This document shows positions 55,282-64,000 of a DNA stretch of 64,000 nt, piece by piece. The notes beneath the pieces are model-generated. The model saw only the letters and a program-made list of their open reading frames with translations. It did no database searches and was not told the DNA's origin. The number at the start of each line of letters is the position of its first letter. Within the stretch, counting starts at the first letter, position 1. Origin of the DNA: Richelia intracellularis HH01 (lineage in GTDB: Bacteria; Cyanobacteriota; Cyanobacteriia; Cyanobacteriales; Nostocaceae); assembly GCF_000350105.1 (NCBI RefSeq), contig NZ_CAIY01000088.1, positions 1-64,000 of the forward strand. Reading direction: 5' to 3'. Position numbers and translations under genes: made by a program.

Positions 55282-56592
55282 TTAACTTTCCAGCTGATCA
55301 ATTTCCTTTGGTACACCAGCGGTTAAAACTTCGTTACTATTAACTGTTACTAACACATCATCTTCAATACGAATTCCAATACCAACCCAACGAGGATCGA
55401 TAGCTGGTTGACCCTCTGCTGGCTCAGTATCATGACTAATATATAGTCCGGGTTCCACTGTTAAGACTTGGCCTTGCTGTAAAATTTGTGGTTTGTATTT
55501 TCCATACTGATAAATCCCCACATCATGTACATCCAAACCTAGCCAGTGTCCAGTTTGATGCATATAATATGGTTTATATTTCCCCGCTTCAACTAAATTA
55601 TCAACATTTCCCTTTAAAAGACCTAACTCTACTAAACCTTCTGTTAGTGAATAAACGGCTACGTCATGGACTTGGTTATAGGAATTACCAGGTTGTACTT
55701 GGGCAATTGCTTGTTTCTGAGCCCTTAAAACTATTTCATACAAAGCCTTTTGCTCTCCCGTAAACTTCTTTCCCACAGGAAATGTACGGGTGATATCCGA
55801 ATTATAGTAACCATATGAACATCCAGCATCAATCAATAACAAATCGTGATTCTGCATTTGGCAAGTATTTTCTATATAGTGAAGTATGCAGGCGTTTGCT
55901 CCAGAAGCTACAATAGAAGGATATGCAGGACTACTTCCACCCCGTAAACGAAACACTCGCTCAATTTCAGCTTGAACCTCATATTCATAGCTTCCTGGTT
56001 GGGCTATTTTCATAGCATGATTGTGTGCCTCTACTGCTATTTCGGAGGATTTTCGCATTAATTCTAGCTCAGCCTCACTTTTTATCAATCTCATGCTATG
56101 GAGAATAACACCCGTGTCCTCAATGGCAAGTGGGCCAGTACCACGTTTGGAATAGGTATTTAATAAAACTTGATAATGATTGATAATAGTTTCATTAAAT
56201 AAGCGATCACGTCCCAGACGATAATAAATGCGGTCTGCATTTTCTAAGTAATAAGGTAACTTTTCTTCCAATTCTACAATTGAGTAAGCTGCATCTGCAC
56301 CATAAATCTCTCTCGCTGCATTTACTCCACATCGATAACCACTCCAGACTTCTTTTCCCCGCTCCTTGGGTTGAACAAATAACACAAATTGGTGTTCTGA
56401 GTGGTGAGGTGCTAAAATTGCTACTGCTTGGGGTTCATTAAAACCAGTCAGGTAAAAGAAGTCACTATCCTGACGATAGGCATACTCCACATCATTATGC
56501 ATTACGGCAATAGGAGCACTATGAAATATAGCAGTACCATTACCAATTTTTGACATAAATGCTTTACGGCGCTGCCGATATTCTGTTTGCAT
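55282..56592 (-). CDS. pepP: Xaa-Pro aminopeptidase (PepP)
   Basis: A dinuclear metallopeptidase of the M24B (pita-bread) family that removes an N-terminal residue before proline. The 436-residue protein has the N-terminal creatinase-like domain (DSDFFYLTGFNEP) and the catalytic domain with metal ligands Asp (LLIDAGCSYG), Asp (YNSDITRTFPVG), His (HQTGHWLGLDVHD), Glu (TVEPGLY) and Glu (IRIEDDVLVT). All five ligands are present, so it should be active. Length is typical (about 430-440). It is a single gene and probably serves peptide recycling. Confidence 0.95.
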   Translation of the reverse strand: MQTEYRQRRKAFMSKIGNGTAIFHSAPIAVMHNDVEYAYRQDSDFFYLTGFNEPQAVAILAPHHSEHQFVLFVQPKERGKEVWSGYRCGVNAAREIYGADAAYSIVELEEKLPYYLENADRIYYRLGRDRLFNETIINHYQVLLNTYSKRGTGPLAIEDTGVILHSMRLIKSEAELELMRKSSEIAVEAHNHAMKIAQPGSYEYEVQAEIERVFRLRGGSSPAYPSIVASGANACILHYIENTCQMQNHDLLLIDAGCSYGYYNSDITRTFPVGKKFTGEQKALYEIVLRAQKQAIAQVQPGNSYNQVHDVAVYSLTEGLVELGLLKGNVDNLVEAGKYKPYYMHQTGHWLGLDVHDVGIYQYGKYKPQILQQGQVLTVEPGLYISHDTEPAEGQPAIDPRWVGIGIRIEDDVLVTVNSNEVLTAGVPKEIDQLES

Positions 56593-57052
56593 ACCTACCT
56601 GAATGTTTAGACTTAAGATATTGTAACTCCTAGTCTTACCTATAAGGCTTATTAAGTTAAAATAAGAGAGGATAATTTAATACAGGTAAGACTTTCGATT
56701 TAAAATCGAATCTTAGTCTTGATATGGATGACAAAAACTTGAATCTTAAATCACTAAATTACTAAGAAATAATGCAAATACCTAACTTATTAAACAGTTT
56801 ATGATACCAGTGTGGCTACTCAAGCTTCATAGAAATTCCATAGAATGAAGTACTCCTTGAAGTAACTTAATACTCTATTTAACACCTAAGTACTTTTCAG
56901 TAAGCCCCTCTAAGGAGTAAAACTAGTGTGTAAAATAGTTACCATATAGAGAATATAACTTTTAATCTAGGGTTGAATTAGGTTAAAAGTATAACCTGGG
57001 CACATACTTAGACGTCAGTGAAAACCATTCACTTGCAAACTGTCATGAAAAA
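56593..57052. other. Spacer between pepP and phoH
   Basis: About 460 bases with the pepP promoter. No coding remnant is seen. A short palindrome (CTTTCGATTTAAAATCGAATCTTAG, ~56690-56715) is present. Confidence 0.4.
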
Positions 57053-58006
57053 CTAAACTTCATATTGCTCATAAGCAGTAACAATCCTTTGTACTAGACG
57101 GTGGCGAACCACATCTTTTTGAGAAAATTCACAAAAGGCTATTCCTTCTACATTCTTTAAAATCTTTATGGCTACACTTAAACCGGACTGCTGATGGGGC
57201 TGTAAGTCAGTTTGTGTAATGTCTCCTGTCACCACAATACGGGAATGAAAACCCAAGCGGGTCAATATCATTTTAATCTGTGATGCTGTGGTATTCTGGG
57301 CTTCATCTACAATTACAAAAGCATTGTCAAGGGTACGGCCTCTCATATAAGCAAGAGGAGCAACTTCTATTATGCCCTTTTCTATAAGAGATGGCAACTT
57401 TTCTGGGGCTATAAATTGATGAATGGCATCATAAAGCGGACGTAGATAGGGGTTGATTTTCTGTTGTAAGTCTCCTGGTAAAAAACCCAATTTTTCCCCT
57501 GCTTCGACCGCTGGTCGAGTTAAAATCAACTTTTCAAATTGATTGTTGAGTAGTGCTTTTACTGCAATAACTACAGCTAAAAAAGTTTTACCTGTACCCG
57601 CAGGACCAGTGCAAAATGTCAAGTCACTTTTGCTAATAGCTTCAATATATTCTTTTTGGCAAAATGTTTTAGCACGGATTACTTTACCCCTTCGAGTTTT
57701 TGCCAAAACTCTTTTTTGCAAATCCTCAAGTTCTCCCTCTCTATGAGTATTAAGAGCTTGATAAGCAGTCAAAATATCTGCGTTAGAAATAATGCTGCCC
57801 ACATGCCAGAGATTTTCCAATGTTTGCACCAAATTCATGGCAATCTCCATCTGTTTTGGAGTTCCAGAAATCAACAACTCCTGACCCCGTAATACTATGT
57901 TTGCTCCTGTCAGATTACAGATAATTTTTAGATTTTCTCCTGCATATCCTGCCAAAGCGATCGTACTATCGATACTTGGTATTTGAATTGTTAAGGCAGC
58001 TGCCAT
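57053..58006 (-). CDS. phoH: PhoH-like ATPase
   Basis: A cytosolic PhoH/YbeZ-family ATPase of 317 residues. The N-terminal KH-like segment (~1-75) precedes the ATPase domain with Walker A GPAGTGKT at 134-141, LTRPAVEAGEKLGFLPGD, Walker B FVIVDEAQN and the sensor VVTGDITQTDLQ. The family is linked to RNA processing and ribosome maturation, often beside ybeY. In cyanobacteria it usually follows ffh, rpsP and a KH-domain gene. Here the KH-domain gene is not recognisable in the 725-base gap before rpsP. Intact. Confidence 0.93.
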   Translation of the reverse strand: MAAALTIQIPSIDSTIALAGYAGENLKIICNLTGANIVLRGQELLISGTPKQMEIAMNLVQTLENLWHVGSIISNADILTAYQALNTHREGELEDLQKRVLAKTRRGKVIRAKTFCQKEYIEAISKSDLTFCTGPAGTGKTFLAVVIAVKALLNNQFEKLILTRPAVEAGEKLGFLPGDLQQKINPYLRPLYDAIHQFIAPEKLPSLIEKGIIEVAPLAYMRGRTLDNAFVIVDEAQNTTASQIKMILTRLGFHSRIVVTGDITQTDLQPHQQSGLSVAIKILKNVEGIAFCEFSQKDVVRHRLVQRIVTAYEQYEV

Positions 58007-58731
58007 ATTAAGATTTTCAATTTTCTGAGAAGTAGTAAATTTGAAGGAGCTAGAAGTGGAAAGTTATAAGTAGAAGACTAGAATTCCTCCAAGTTTTGTC
58101 TGCCTTTAAAGGCAAAGATTATAAATGATTCAGAGAAATAAAAAAGGAACTTGGAACAGATCAAAAATTTTCTTACTTAGCAATAAGTATAGTAGAAAAA
58201 TCCTATGTTCTGTTCTCCTCATATCCTTTGCAATAACATCTTTAGTGTTATTGCAAAGGATTATTTTCCTTGCCAAAATGAGGAAAATAATTAGGCTATT
58301 TGCACTACATAATTACGTATGGCACTATGGCCGATACATACTTTCCTAGACGGAAGCTTTTGTTAAGACATCTAAAATAAGCAACAGCCTGTGATTAATG
58401 GGAAGCTTGTCTAGCAATGCTTCCCAATTCTATTGTTGTTTTTATTTTGATCGTGACGATTTTTATCCTACTACCAGACATCTTATCTTAACTACTGAGC
58501 TACAATTATTTTCATGTTTATTGATTACCTGAAAACTGCTCTTATCCAATGCAATAATTTCTTCTGCAGCCTAAGTATTCTGTTTATCTCATCTAGATAC
58601 TCCTAGTTAATAATATAAATTCCGGAAATACTAAAAATAGCCAATGCAAAAATCCCAACGATTCTCAGATAGTTATCTAAAATAGTCAGGATATACCTGC
58701 ATTTTGGGCTATTTTGACTGACTTCCAATTA
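58007..58731. other. Gap between rpsP and phoH, expected place of a KH-domain gene
   Basis: A 725-base minus-strand gap where many cyanobacteria have a small KH RNA-binding gene. I do not find its GRGGRN signature. A minus-strand fragment near 58650-58520 reads IVGIFALAIFSISGIYIIN, stop, EYLDEINRILRLQKKLLHWI, which resembles no KH protein. It contains hairpins at 58223-58261 and 58400-58425 (GGGAAGC/GCTTCCC). Confidence 0.45.
58223..58261. repeat. 16-bp perfect inverted repeat (hairpin)
   Basis: Arms ATCCTTTGCAATAACA (58223-58238) and TGTTATTGCAAAGGAT (58246-58261) with loop TCTTTAG. On the plus strand it is followed by TATTTTCCTT, so it is weakly terminator-like, but no plus-strand gene precedes it. 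Confidence 0.7.
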
Positions 58732-58989
58732 TTATGTTGATGTTGCGCTGACTTCTTTAAAGACATTCGCTTTTTCCAGAATCCGACGGACTGTATTTGT
58801 AGGATGGGCACCTTGTTGTAGTCGCTTTACAATCCCAGGAATATCCAAACGGACTTCATCTGTTCTAGGATTATAAAAACCCAATTCTTCTAAAGGGATA
58901 CCATCACGACGCGCAAGACTATTGATAGCAATAATGCGGTAGCTAGGTTCTCGCTTTTTACCATATCTTTTCAGGCGTAGTTTAATCAT
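58732..58989 (-). CDS. rpsP: 30S ribosomal protein S16
   Basis: Small-subunit protein S16, 85 residues: [20 protein letters not shown], then [15 protein letters not shown] and [12 protein letters not shown] are the family blocks. Normal length. It lies 270 bases downstream of ffh on the same strand, the conserved cyanobacterial ffh-rpsP order. Intact. Confidence 0.97.
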   Translation of the reverse strand: MIKLRLKRYGKKREPSYRIIAINSLARRDGIPLEELGFYNPRTDEVRLDIPGIVKRLQQGAHPTNTVRRILEKANVFKEVSATST

Positions 58990-59259
58990 CTTAAGAAATT
59001 ATATTCCTGTGTTTTTGTGTTATATCTCATTATCTTAGAGACGAAGAAAGTTAATTAGTTGTATTCATCTTTCTTTCCATATAAACAAGTCTAATGCTTT
59101 TTAAATTTTATTGGGTGGGTTATTTGCTAAGTTTTGGGCTTTTCTATCTCATAACTTATGCATAAGGGTATGGATATACAAGTTCGTACCTTAGCATTTA
59201 CTGAATAATAAATACCATCATTTTTTAAAACTTATACCCTTGTATTTTGGGATATTAAT

Positions 59260-60711
59260 TTAAAGATTGCCAAAACCTTTTTTCTTTTTGGGTTTCTTTT
59301 TAGCTCGAACATTACTATTATAACCTCGCCAACCAGGAGCCCTAGTATTCCCTGTTCCAACAATAGAATTATTACTCATCCTATTACCAAGCATCCCAGG
59401 AATTTTAGACAGGTCTCCCTGTCCCATTTTCTGCATCATTGAACGCATTTTTTGAAAATCACCTACGAGCTTACTCACATCCACATCCTTGTAACCAGAG
59501 CCTTTGGCAATACGCTTGCGGCGATTAGGAGAGCTAGATAAGATTTCGGGGTTGTTGCGCTCTTCTATAGTCATAGAATTTATCATTGCTTCATAACGTT
59601 TGAGCTGAGTTTCTCCCTTCTGTAGTTGCTCATCTGTTAATTTATTCATCCCAGGAATCATTTTAATTATTCCCCCCAAAGACCCCATATTCTTTAGTAA
59701 GCGCATTTGTTTGAGGAAATCAGTAAAGTCAAATTTTGCTGACAGAATTTTTTCCTGCATTTTTTCTGCATCGGCAATATCTATCTCTTCTTGAGCTTTT
59801 TCTACAAGAGTCAAGACATCACCCATACCTAGAATTCGAGATGCCATACGTTCAGGATAAAAGGGTTGTAAGGCCTCTACTTTTTCACCTATACCTACAA
59901 ATTTAATTGGGGTTCCAGAAACGCGCCGTACAGATAGAGCTGCCCCACCACGGCTATCACCATCAAGCTTGCTAAGAATAGCACCAGATATTCCCACCTG
60001 CTTATTAAAAACGTGCGTAAGACTGGCTGCCTCCTGACCAGTCATGGCATCAACCACTAACAAAGTTTCATGGGGTTTAACAGTCTCTTTTATGCGACTT
60101 AATTCCCCCATCATGTCTGCATCAATTTGTAAACGTCCAGCAGTATCAATAATTACTGTATTTATACCTTCTACTTTAGCCTTTTCCACACCTAGACGGG
60201 CAATATCAACAGGATTAGCATCACTCCCCATATCAAATACAGGTACTCCTATTTGGTTACCCAGGGTTGTTAACTGATTGATTGCTGCCGGTCGATACAC
60301 ATCAGTAGCTACCATCAAGCAACTACGATTTAATTTATGTAAGTGCAATGCAAGTTTAGCTGTAGCAGTAGTCTTACCAGTCCCCTGCAAACCAGCCATT
60401 AGAATAATTGTGGGAGCAGTATCTACTTCTATGAGGGGAACATTAGTTTCCCCCATTACCGCAACCAGCTCATCATAAACAATCTTAATAAATTGTTGAT
60501 CTGGACTGATTCCACTAATCACCTTAGTCCCCTGTGCCTTTGGTTCGACCTCAGCAATAAATTCCTTGACTACCTGGAGATTCACATCCGCTTCCAATAA
60601 TGCGCGGCGTACATCCCTCAAGGCATCTCGAATATTTGATGGGGAAATTTCATCTTGGCCCCGTAGTTTTTTCCATGCTCCTTCTAAACGCTCAGCTATT
60701 GAATCAAACAT
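59260..60711 (-). CDS. ffh: Signal recognition particle protein Ffh (SRP54)
   Basis: The GTPase that binds signal sequences and 4.5S/SRP RNA and targets nascent membrane proteins to FtsY and SecYEG. The 483-residue protein has the N domain (MFDSIAERLEGAWKKL), the G domain with GLQGTGKTT at 107-115, DTAGRLQIDADMM, TKLDGD-type ILSKLDGDSRGG and the closing loop GIGEK. The methionine-rich M domain follows (~325-435, with IPGMNKL, RYEAMINSMTIEER and KGSGYKDVDVSKLV), then a lysine-rich tail. Full length. Upstream of rpsP. Confidence 0.97.
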   Translation of the reverse strand: MFDSIAERLEGAWKKLRGQDEISPSNIRDALRDVRRALLEADVNLQVVKEFIAEVEPKAQGTKVISGISPDQQFIKIVYDELVAVMGETNVPLIEVDTAPTIILMAGLQGTGKTTATAKLALHLHKLNRSCLMVATDVYRPAAINQLTTLGNQIGVPVFDMGSDANPVDIARLGVEKAKVEGINTVIIDTAGRLQIDADMMGELSRIKETVKPHETLLVVDAMTGQEAASLTHVFNKQVGISGAILSKLDGDSRGGAALSVRRVSGTPIKFVGIGEKVEALQPFYPERMASRILGMGDVLTLVEKAQEEIDIADAEKMQEKILSAKFDFTDFLKQMRLLKNMGSLGGIIKMIPGMNKLTDEQLQKGETQLKRYEAMINSMTIEERNNPEILSSSPNRRKRIAKGSGYKDVDVSKLVGDFQKMRSMMQKMGQGDLSKIPGMLGNRMSNNSIVGTGNTRAPGWRGYNSNVRAKKKPKKKKGFGNL

Positions 60712-60949
60712 AATATGTTTACAGTTATTACAACAAGTAAAATAGGGGTTCGCTAGTGACTTAAAAGTCTTTTAAGGGGGTTTTTGCCCTTTAAGAGTCT
60801 ACTTATTACAAGCTTAGTCTGTTTCTACTAGCCTTCAACAAATAAATAGTAGGATAATAAAATAAAATTAAGTTTAGATAATCCAAGTAAATTGCTTCAA
60901 TTATCTTTTTTAAATGTAGAATTGTGTTATGGTAACCAAGTATAAACAT

Positions 60950-61021
<72 letters not shown>

Positions 61022-61084
61022 TCTCAAGTGGGTTATTTCAACCTATTTTTTGTTAAAAGGCATAAATTGTAACAATTTGTATTC

Positions 61085-61134
61085 TGACCATGAGATAATG
61101 GAGTATGAGGTATTTCTCCATTATCTCATGGTCA
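61085..61134. terminator. 19-bp hairpin between tRNA-Cys and thrC
   Basis: Arms TGACCATGAGATAATGGAG (61085-61103) and its exact complement (61116-61134) with a 12-base loop begin two bases after the thrC stop on the minus strand. Position and strength suggest a terminator or 3'-end stabiliser for thrC, perhaps acting in both directions for the convergent tRNA. There is no U-run. Confidence 0.6.
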
Positions 61135-61135
61135 A

Positions 61136-62227
61136 CTAGAACCCCATAGCTTTAGCTACAACTTCAACTTTCATCTCAACCCCTTTTTGAAATTGACTAT
61201 TGCCATGTTTCATGGCCATTTCTGGGTCTTTTAAACCATGTCCTGTTAATATACAAACCACTGTCGCTCCCGTTGGTATTTCGTCTTTCATCTTTAATAA
61301 TCCCGCTACAGAAGATGCACTGGCCGGTTCACAAAAAATACCCTCTTCTGAAGCCAGAATTTGATAGGCATTTAATATCTCTGCATCTGTTACAGCATGG
61401 AAACTGCCTTGGCTTGCATCTTTGGCAGCTACTGCTTTCCCCCAACTAGCAGGATTTCCAATCCGAATGGCTGTAGCAATAGTCTCTGGTTTCGTTACAG
61501 GTTGACCATTTACTAACGGTGCTGCACCTGCAGCTTGAAATCCCATCATCTTTGGTAAGCGGTCACATTTCCCAGCTTGAAAATATTGGCAGAATCCCAT
61601 CCAATAAGCAGTAATATTACCAGCATTACCCATAGGTATACATAACCAATCGGGAGCATTGCCCAAAACATCTACTACTTCAAACGCTCCTGTCTTTTGA
61701 CCTTCCAAGCGGTAGGGATTCAGTGAGTTTACTAAGGTAATGGGATAATTATCGGCCATTTGTCGTACAACTCCCAAGGCCTGGTCAAAGTTACCCCTAA
61801 TAGCTATAACTTCGGCCCCATATAGTAAAGCCTGTGCCAACTTACCCAAAGCGACGTAACCATCAGGAATCACTACAAATGGACGCATACCACCCCTTCG
61901 TGCATAGGCAGCGGCAGCTGCTGAAGTGTTACCTGTACTTGCACAAATTACAGCTTTTGCTCCTTCTTCCTTTGCCTTTGAAATTGCCATAGTCATACCC
62001 CTATCTTTAAAACTACCAGTAGGGTTAAGACCATCATATTTTATATACACGCTTACTTGTCTACCAATCCTTTCTGCCAAAGTGAAAGAAGGTATTAGTG
62101 GCGTGTTACCCTCTAGTAAAGTAACTATTGGGGTTGTTGTACTTACAGGCAAATACTCACGATAGGCTTCTATTAGTCCAGGCCAAGGTTGGCATTGGTA
62201 TTTTTCAGCAGACAGACTCAAAGTCAC
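61136..62227 (-). CDS. thrC: Threonine synthase
   Basis: A PLP enzyme that converts O-phosphohomoserine to threonine. The 363-residue protein is of the short bacterial type. Cofactor lysine is Lys74 in [11 protein letters not shown], with [18 protein letters not shown] as the phosphate/PLP-binding segment, [14 protein letters not shown], and [14 protein letters not shown] near the C-terminus. All motifs are intact and the length is normal. A strong hairpin follows the stop directly. Single gene. Confidence 0.96.
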   Translation of the reverse strand: MTLSLSAEKYQCQPWPGLIEAYREYLPVSTTTPIVTLLEGNTPLIPSFTLAERIGRQVSVYIKYDGLNPTGSFKDRGMTMAISKAKEEGAKAVICASTGNTSAAAAAYARRGGMRPFVVIPDGYVALGKLAQALLYGAEVIAIRGNFDQALGVVRQMADNYPITLVNSLNPYRLEGQKTGAFEVVDVLGNAPDWLCIPMGNAGNITAYWMGFCQYFQAGKCDRLPKMMGFQAAGAAPLVNGQPVTKPETIATAIRIGNPASWGKAVAAKDASQGSFHAVTDAEILNAYQILASEEGIFCEPASASSVAGLLKMKDEIPTGATVVCILTGHGLKDPEMAMKHGNSQFQKGVEMKVEVVAKAMGF

Positions 62228-62614
62228 AGGATGTATAACAGCTATTAGCTCTAACTGACAACGTACTTATAAACATATCATCAGGGGATCCCAAATGTAG
62301 CCATCGGGAAAATATATTGTTATTTATTATGAAGTACATTGGCGATGGGTTAATAGTAGCTATTTTCAAAATCCTGCTCATCCTAGACTTTAGGTATACG
62401 AATTAATGCTTAAACCTTTTTATTCTTAGACCAAACAGGTGTTAATTTTATTTTGCAGAATTATAAAAATGCCGAGATAAAAATGCCATTTTTTACAAAC
62501 TAACTAATCAATCATATAAGTAAAAACAATTTAATACCAGCTGATACAACTTAAACTCTAGGTTATAATTGAGTGTTGGACAGTGTGAGTTATTTTGCGG
62601 AGTTCGTTGTTAAA
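62228..62614. other. Spacer upstream of thrC
   Basis: A 390-base divergent spacer with the thrC promoter and the start region of the small coiled-coil gene. No distinct element is recognised. Confidence 0.4.
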
Positions 62615-62803
62615 ATGCACATGTCTTATATTTCCTCTGCTAGCTCTAAGCAAAAAGATGGAGCTAATAAACTGCATAAGTCTATCTATTCAAAAGAACA
62701 ACTTGTTAAATTTATTAATTTACAAGCACAGGTAGATTACCTGTTACAGAAGTTGCAAAGTTTACAGGAGCAAAAGTTGGCTAACCAAAAACAGGCTAAT
62801 TGA
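62615..62803 (+). CDS. Small coiled-coil protein, hypothetical
   Basis: A 62-residue polar protein from ATG 62615 (or ATG 62621). The open frame extends to a TTG at 62573, but the part after the ATG looks like the conserved unit. The C-terminal half (LVKFINLQAQVDYLLQKLQSLQEQKLANQKQ) has a heptad pattern and should form a coiled coil. I associate similar short proteins with filamentous cyanobacteria, but no function is known. It is divergent from thrC. Plausible as a real gene because of its regular heptads and clean end. Confidence 0.5.
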   Translation: MHMSYISSASSKQKDGANKLHKSIYSKEQLVKFINLQAQVDYLLQKLQSLQEQKLANQKQAN

Positions 62804-63299
62804 TTCTAGAAGACTTAGATTAACTCAACTTCAAAGTCATTATTCTTCAAGTTTCAAAAATTGATTGTTTTTAGATAGGGACTTGAGAGACTAGTAATTT
62901 GAGAGAGTTTTAATTCAAATTTAATATTAGGATATTGAATTATTTATATTTACTCTGTTCCATATTTTAATAGCTATATGGTTTAAATTTGTTATCAAGA
63001 ATTGACAACCCTGTTGGGAAATGAGTCAATAAAATAATGTAAGTAAAAGTAATTAATTCAGAACTTAAATTTGAATTCAATATACCAATTATGTCTGTGA
63101 AGTTCATTGCATACTGTTGCTCAATAAAAGTTATATAATCCAGTATAAATATTGAATCTCATATCAATACCCTCGTTTAAATTGTGACAAACCATAATTT
63201 TTGTTGTTATCTATCCTGAATTCTTACTGTTTCATTTCTTATGTAATTTGTTGACTATAAGTTTTTATAGATGATTGAAGGTACCAATAATTCTTTATT

Positions 63300-63334
63300 G
63301 GAATACCCGTCAAAAGTATTTTGACGGGTATTCC
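63300..63334. repeat. 16-bp perfect inverted repeat (hairpin)
   Basis: Arms GGAATACCCGTCAAAA (63300-63315) and TTTTGACGGGTATTCC (63319-63334), loop GTA. It looks like an intrinsic terminator stem in its base composition, but there is no T-run after it and the nearest gene ends 500 bases upstream. Confidence 0.7.
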
Positions 63335-63477
63335 ACCCTTCCTTGGTTTAATTAATGTATATATTTTCATGCTGTAGATTTTGAAAATTAGTTTTCTATT
63401 ATATTCGTAGAATAACATCCAGGGTTTACGGATAAATTTTTTATCTCTTTCATATCAAGTAAATTCTAACTTTACAG

Positions 63478-63497
63478 CACCGGGAAATTTCCCGGTG
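63478..63497. repeat. 20-bp GC-rich perfect palindrome
   Basis: CACCGGGAAATTTCCCGGTG is fully self-complementary and stands out as GC-rich in this AT-rich spacer. It could be an operator-type palindrome or a short hairpin. No gene start follows before the window ends. Confidence 0.6.
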
Positions 63498-64000
63498 GGG
63501 GCCTATTTCTGGAAGTCTTAATTCTAATTATATTAGTATTGTGTTATTCTCCTTAAGAATATTAACCAGAAACTAAAAATACAGCTACAAGATAAAATGT
63601 TTAGAAAGGTAAATGTTTTTTTGCAAGTTCTCAATAATTTTTGTAGCTCATATCATCATTTGTGAAAGGATTTAAAGGAAAATTAATTTTTGCCTGTATT
63701 AAGGTGAAGAATACTACAACAAGTATAGTCTTTTTCTGATTTTTCTGAAATTTGTTTAACTTTTTGCAGTAGGAATGCTGTCATCTAAAGTGAAAAAAAT
63801 ATAAACAAACCTTATAATAACTGAACTAAGTCAGGATTCTTGAATAGTTCATAAGAACTTGAAGGTTCCTCAATGACTATTATCCTTTAGACTAAATTTT
63901 GTATTCCCCAGCAGTTTTAAAGTCTGGAGTTTAGGCAAAAGTATAATTAGTGGTAAAACTAGTTAGGTTTTCAGCTCTAGTAAAAGGTGTTAGCAATAAC

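Larger units (their letters stand above)
62804..64000. other. Terminal spacer with two perfect hairpins
   Basis: 1.2 kb of AT-rich sequence without a recognisable gene. It holds the hairpins at 63300-63334 and 63478-63497, which are listed separately. Confidence 0.5.

Noticed and set aside
58125-58349. 74-codon plus-strand frame
   Set aside because: It runs through a perfect 16-bp hairpin and has no family resemblance.

Overview
The window looks like a piece of the chromosome of a heterocyst-forming (Nostocales) cyanobacterium with a reduced, AT-rich genome. Seen directly: photosystem I genes (psaD, psaK), a phycobilisome core cluster (apcE-apcA-apcB-apcC), NDH-1 subunit ndhM, the variable subunit of ferredoxin-thioredoxin reductase, and the heterocyst gene hetF with a pair of NsiR1-like small-RNA units upstream. 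Genes cover only about half of the sequence (my sum of gene lengths), the spacers are long and AT-rich, and I see no transposase. Established comparison: low coding density, low GC and many decayed genes are known for Richelia, the diatom endosymbionts, and low coding density also for the Azolla cyanobiont. Inference: a Richelia-like endosymbiont fits best because no insertion sequences are visible, but this rests on gene content and my memory of the families, not on an alignment.

Layout. 1-3.8 kb: AT-rich spacer with two long hairpins. 3.8-9.2 kb: DICT/GAF histidine kinase, psaD with its terminator, then a shattered trpE pseudogene that still reads as TrpE from start to stop across several frames. 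9.2-14.5 kb: penicillin-binding protein 2, psaK, sufE and a thioredoxin-like protein. 14.9-18.7 kb: two NsiR1-like sRNA units on the minus strand, each with a TCCGGA (DIF1-type) promoter motif, then hetF, whose reading frame is broken by one base at an A5 run. 19.9-27.5 kb: a YdcF/DUF218 gene broken at an A7 run, ftrV, a decayed OmpR-type response regulator, hisG, a potassium channel with an RCK domain, a SPOR-type protein and mnmA. 29.3-35.5 kb: a four-cysteine small protein, a membrane PP2C phosphatase (probably prpJ), ndhM and a small protein resembling a heterocyst regulator. 37-43.3 kb: a NarL-type response regulator, mnmG, a membrane-anchored hypothetical, and an acyl-CoA-dehydrogenase-like gene broken at an A8 run. 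43.6-48.7 kb: a Ser/Thr kinase fused to a sulfatase-modifying-factor domain with an 18-bp minisatellite, a solute-binding protein, rplT and rpmI. 48.5-54.6 kb: apcC, apcB, apcA, apcE and a Ycf37-like TPR gene. 55-64 kb: pepP, phoH, rpsP, ffh, tRNA-Cys, thrC and a small coiled-coil protein, ending in spacer with two perfect hairpins.

How it fits together. The kept genes serve light harvesting and electron flow (apc, psa, ndhM, ftrV), information processing (rpsP, rplT, rpmI, ffh, mnmA, mnmG, tRNA-Cys), the cell wall (PBP2), Fe-S assembly (sufE) and heterocyst development (hetF/NsiR1, prpJ and its neighbour). Decay has hit tryptophan synthesis (this trpE copy) and signalling (an OmpR regulator). 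Three otherwise intact genes (hetF, ydcF-like, acyl-CoA-dehydrogenase-like) are each interrupted by the loss of exactly one A in a poly-A tract. That is either a sequencing homopolymer artefact, very recent inactivation, or the slippage-tolerant state known from AT-rich insect endosymbionts. This pattern and the NsiR1/hetF locus are the main leads of the window.
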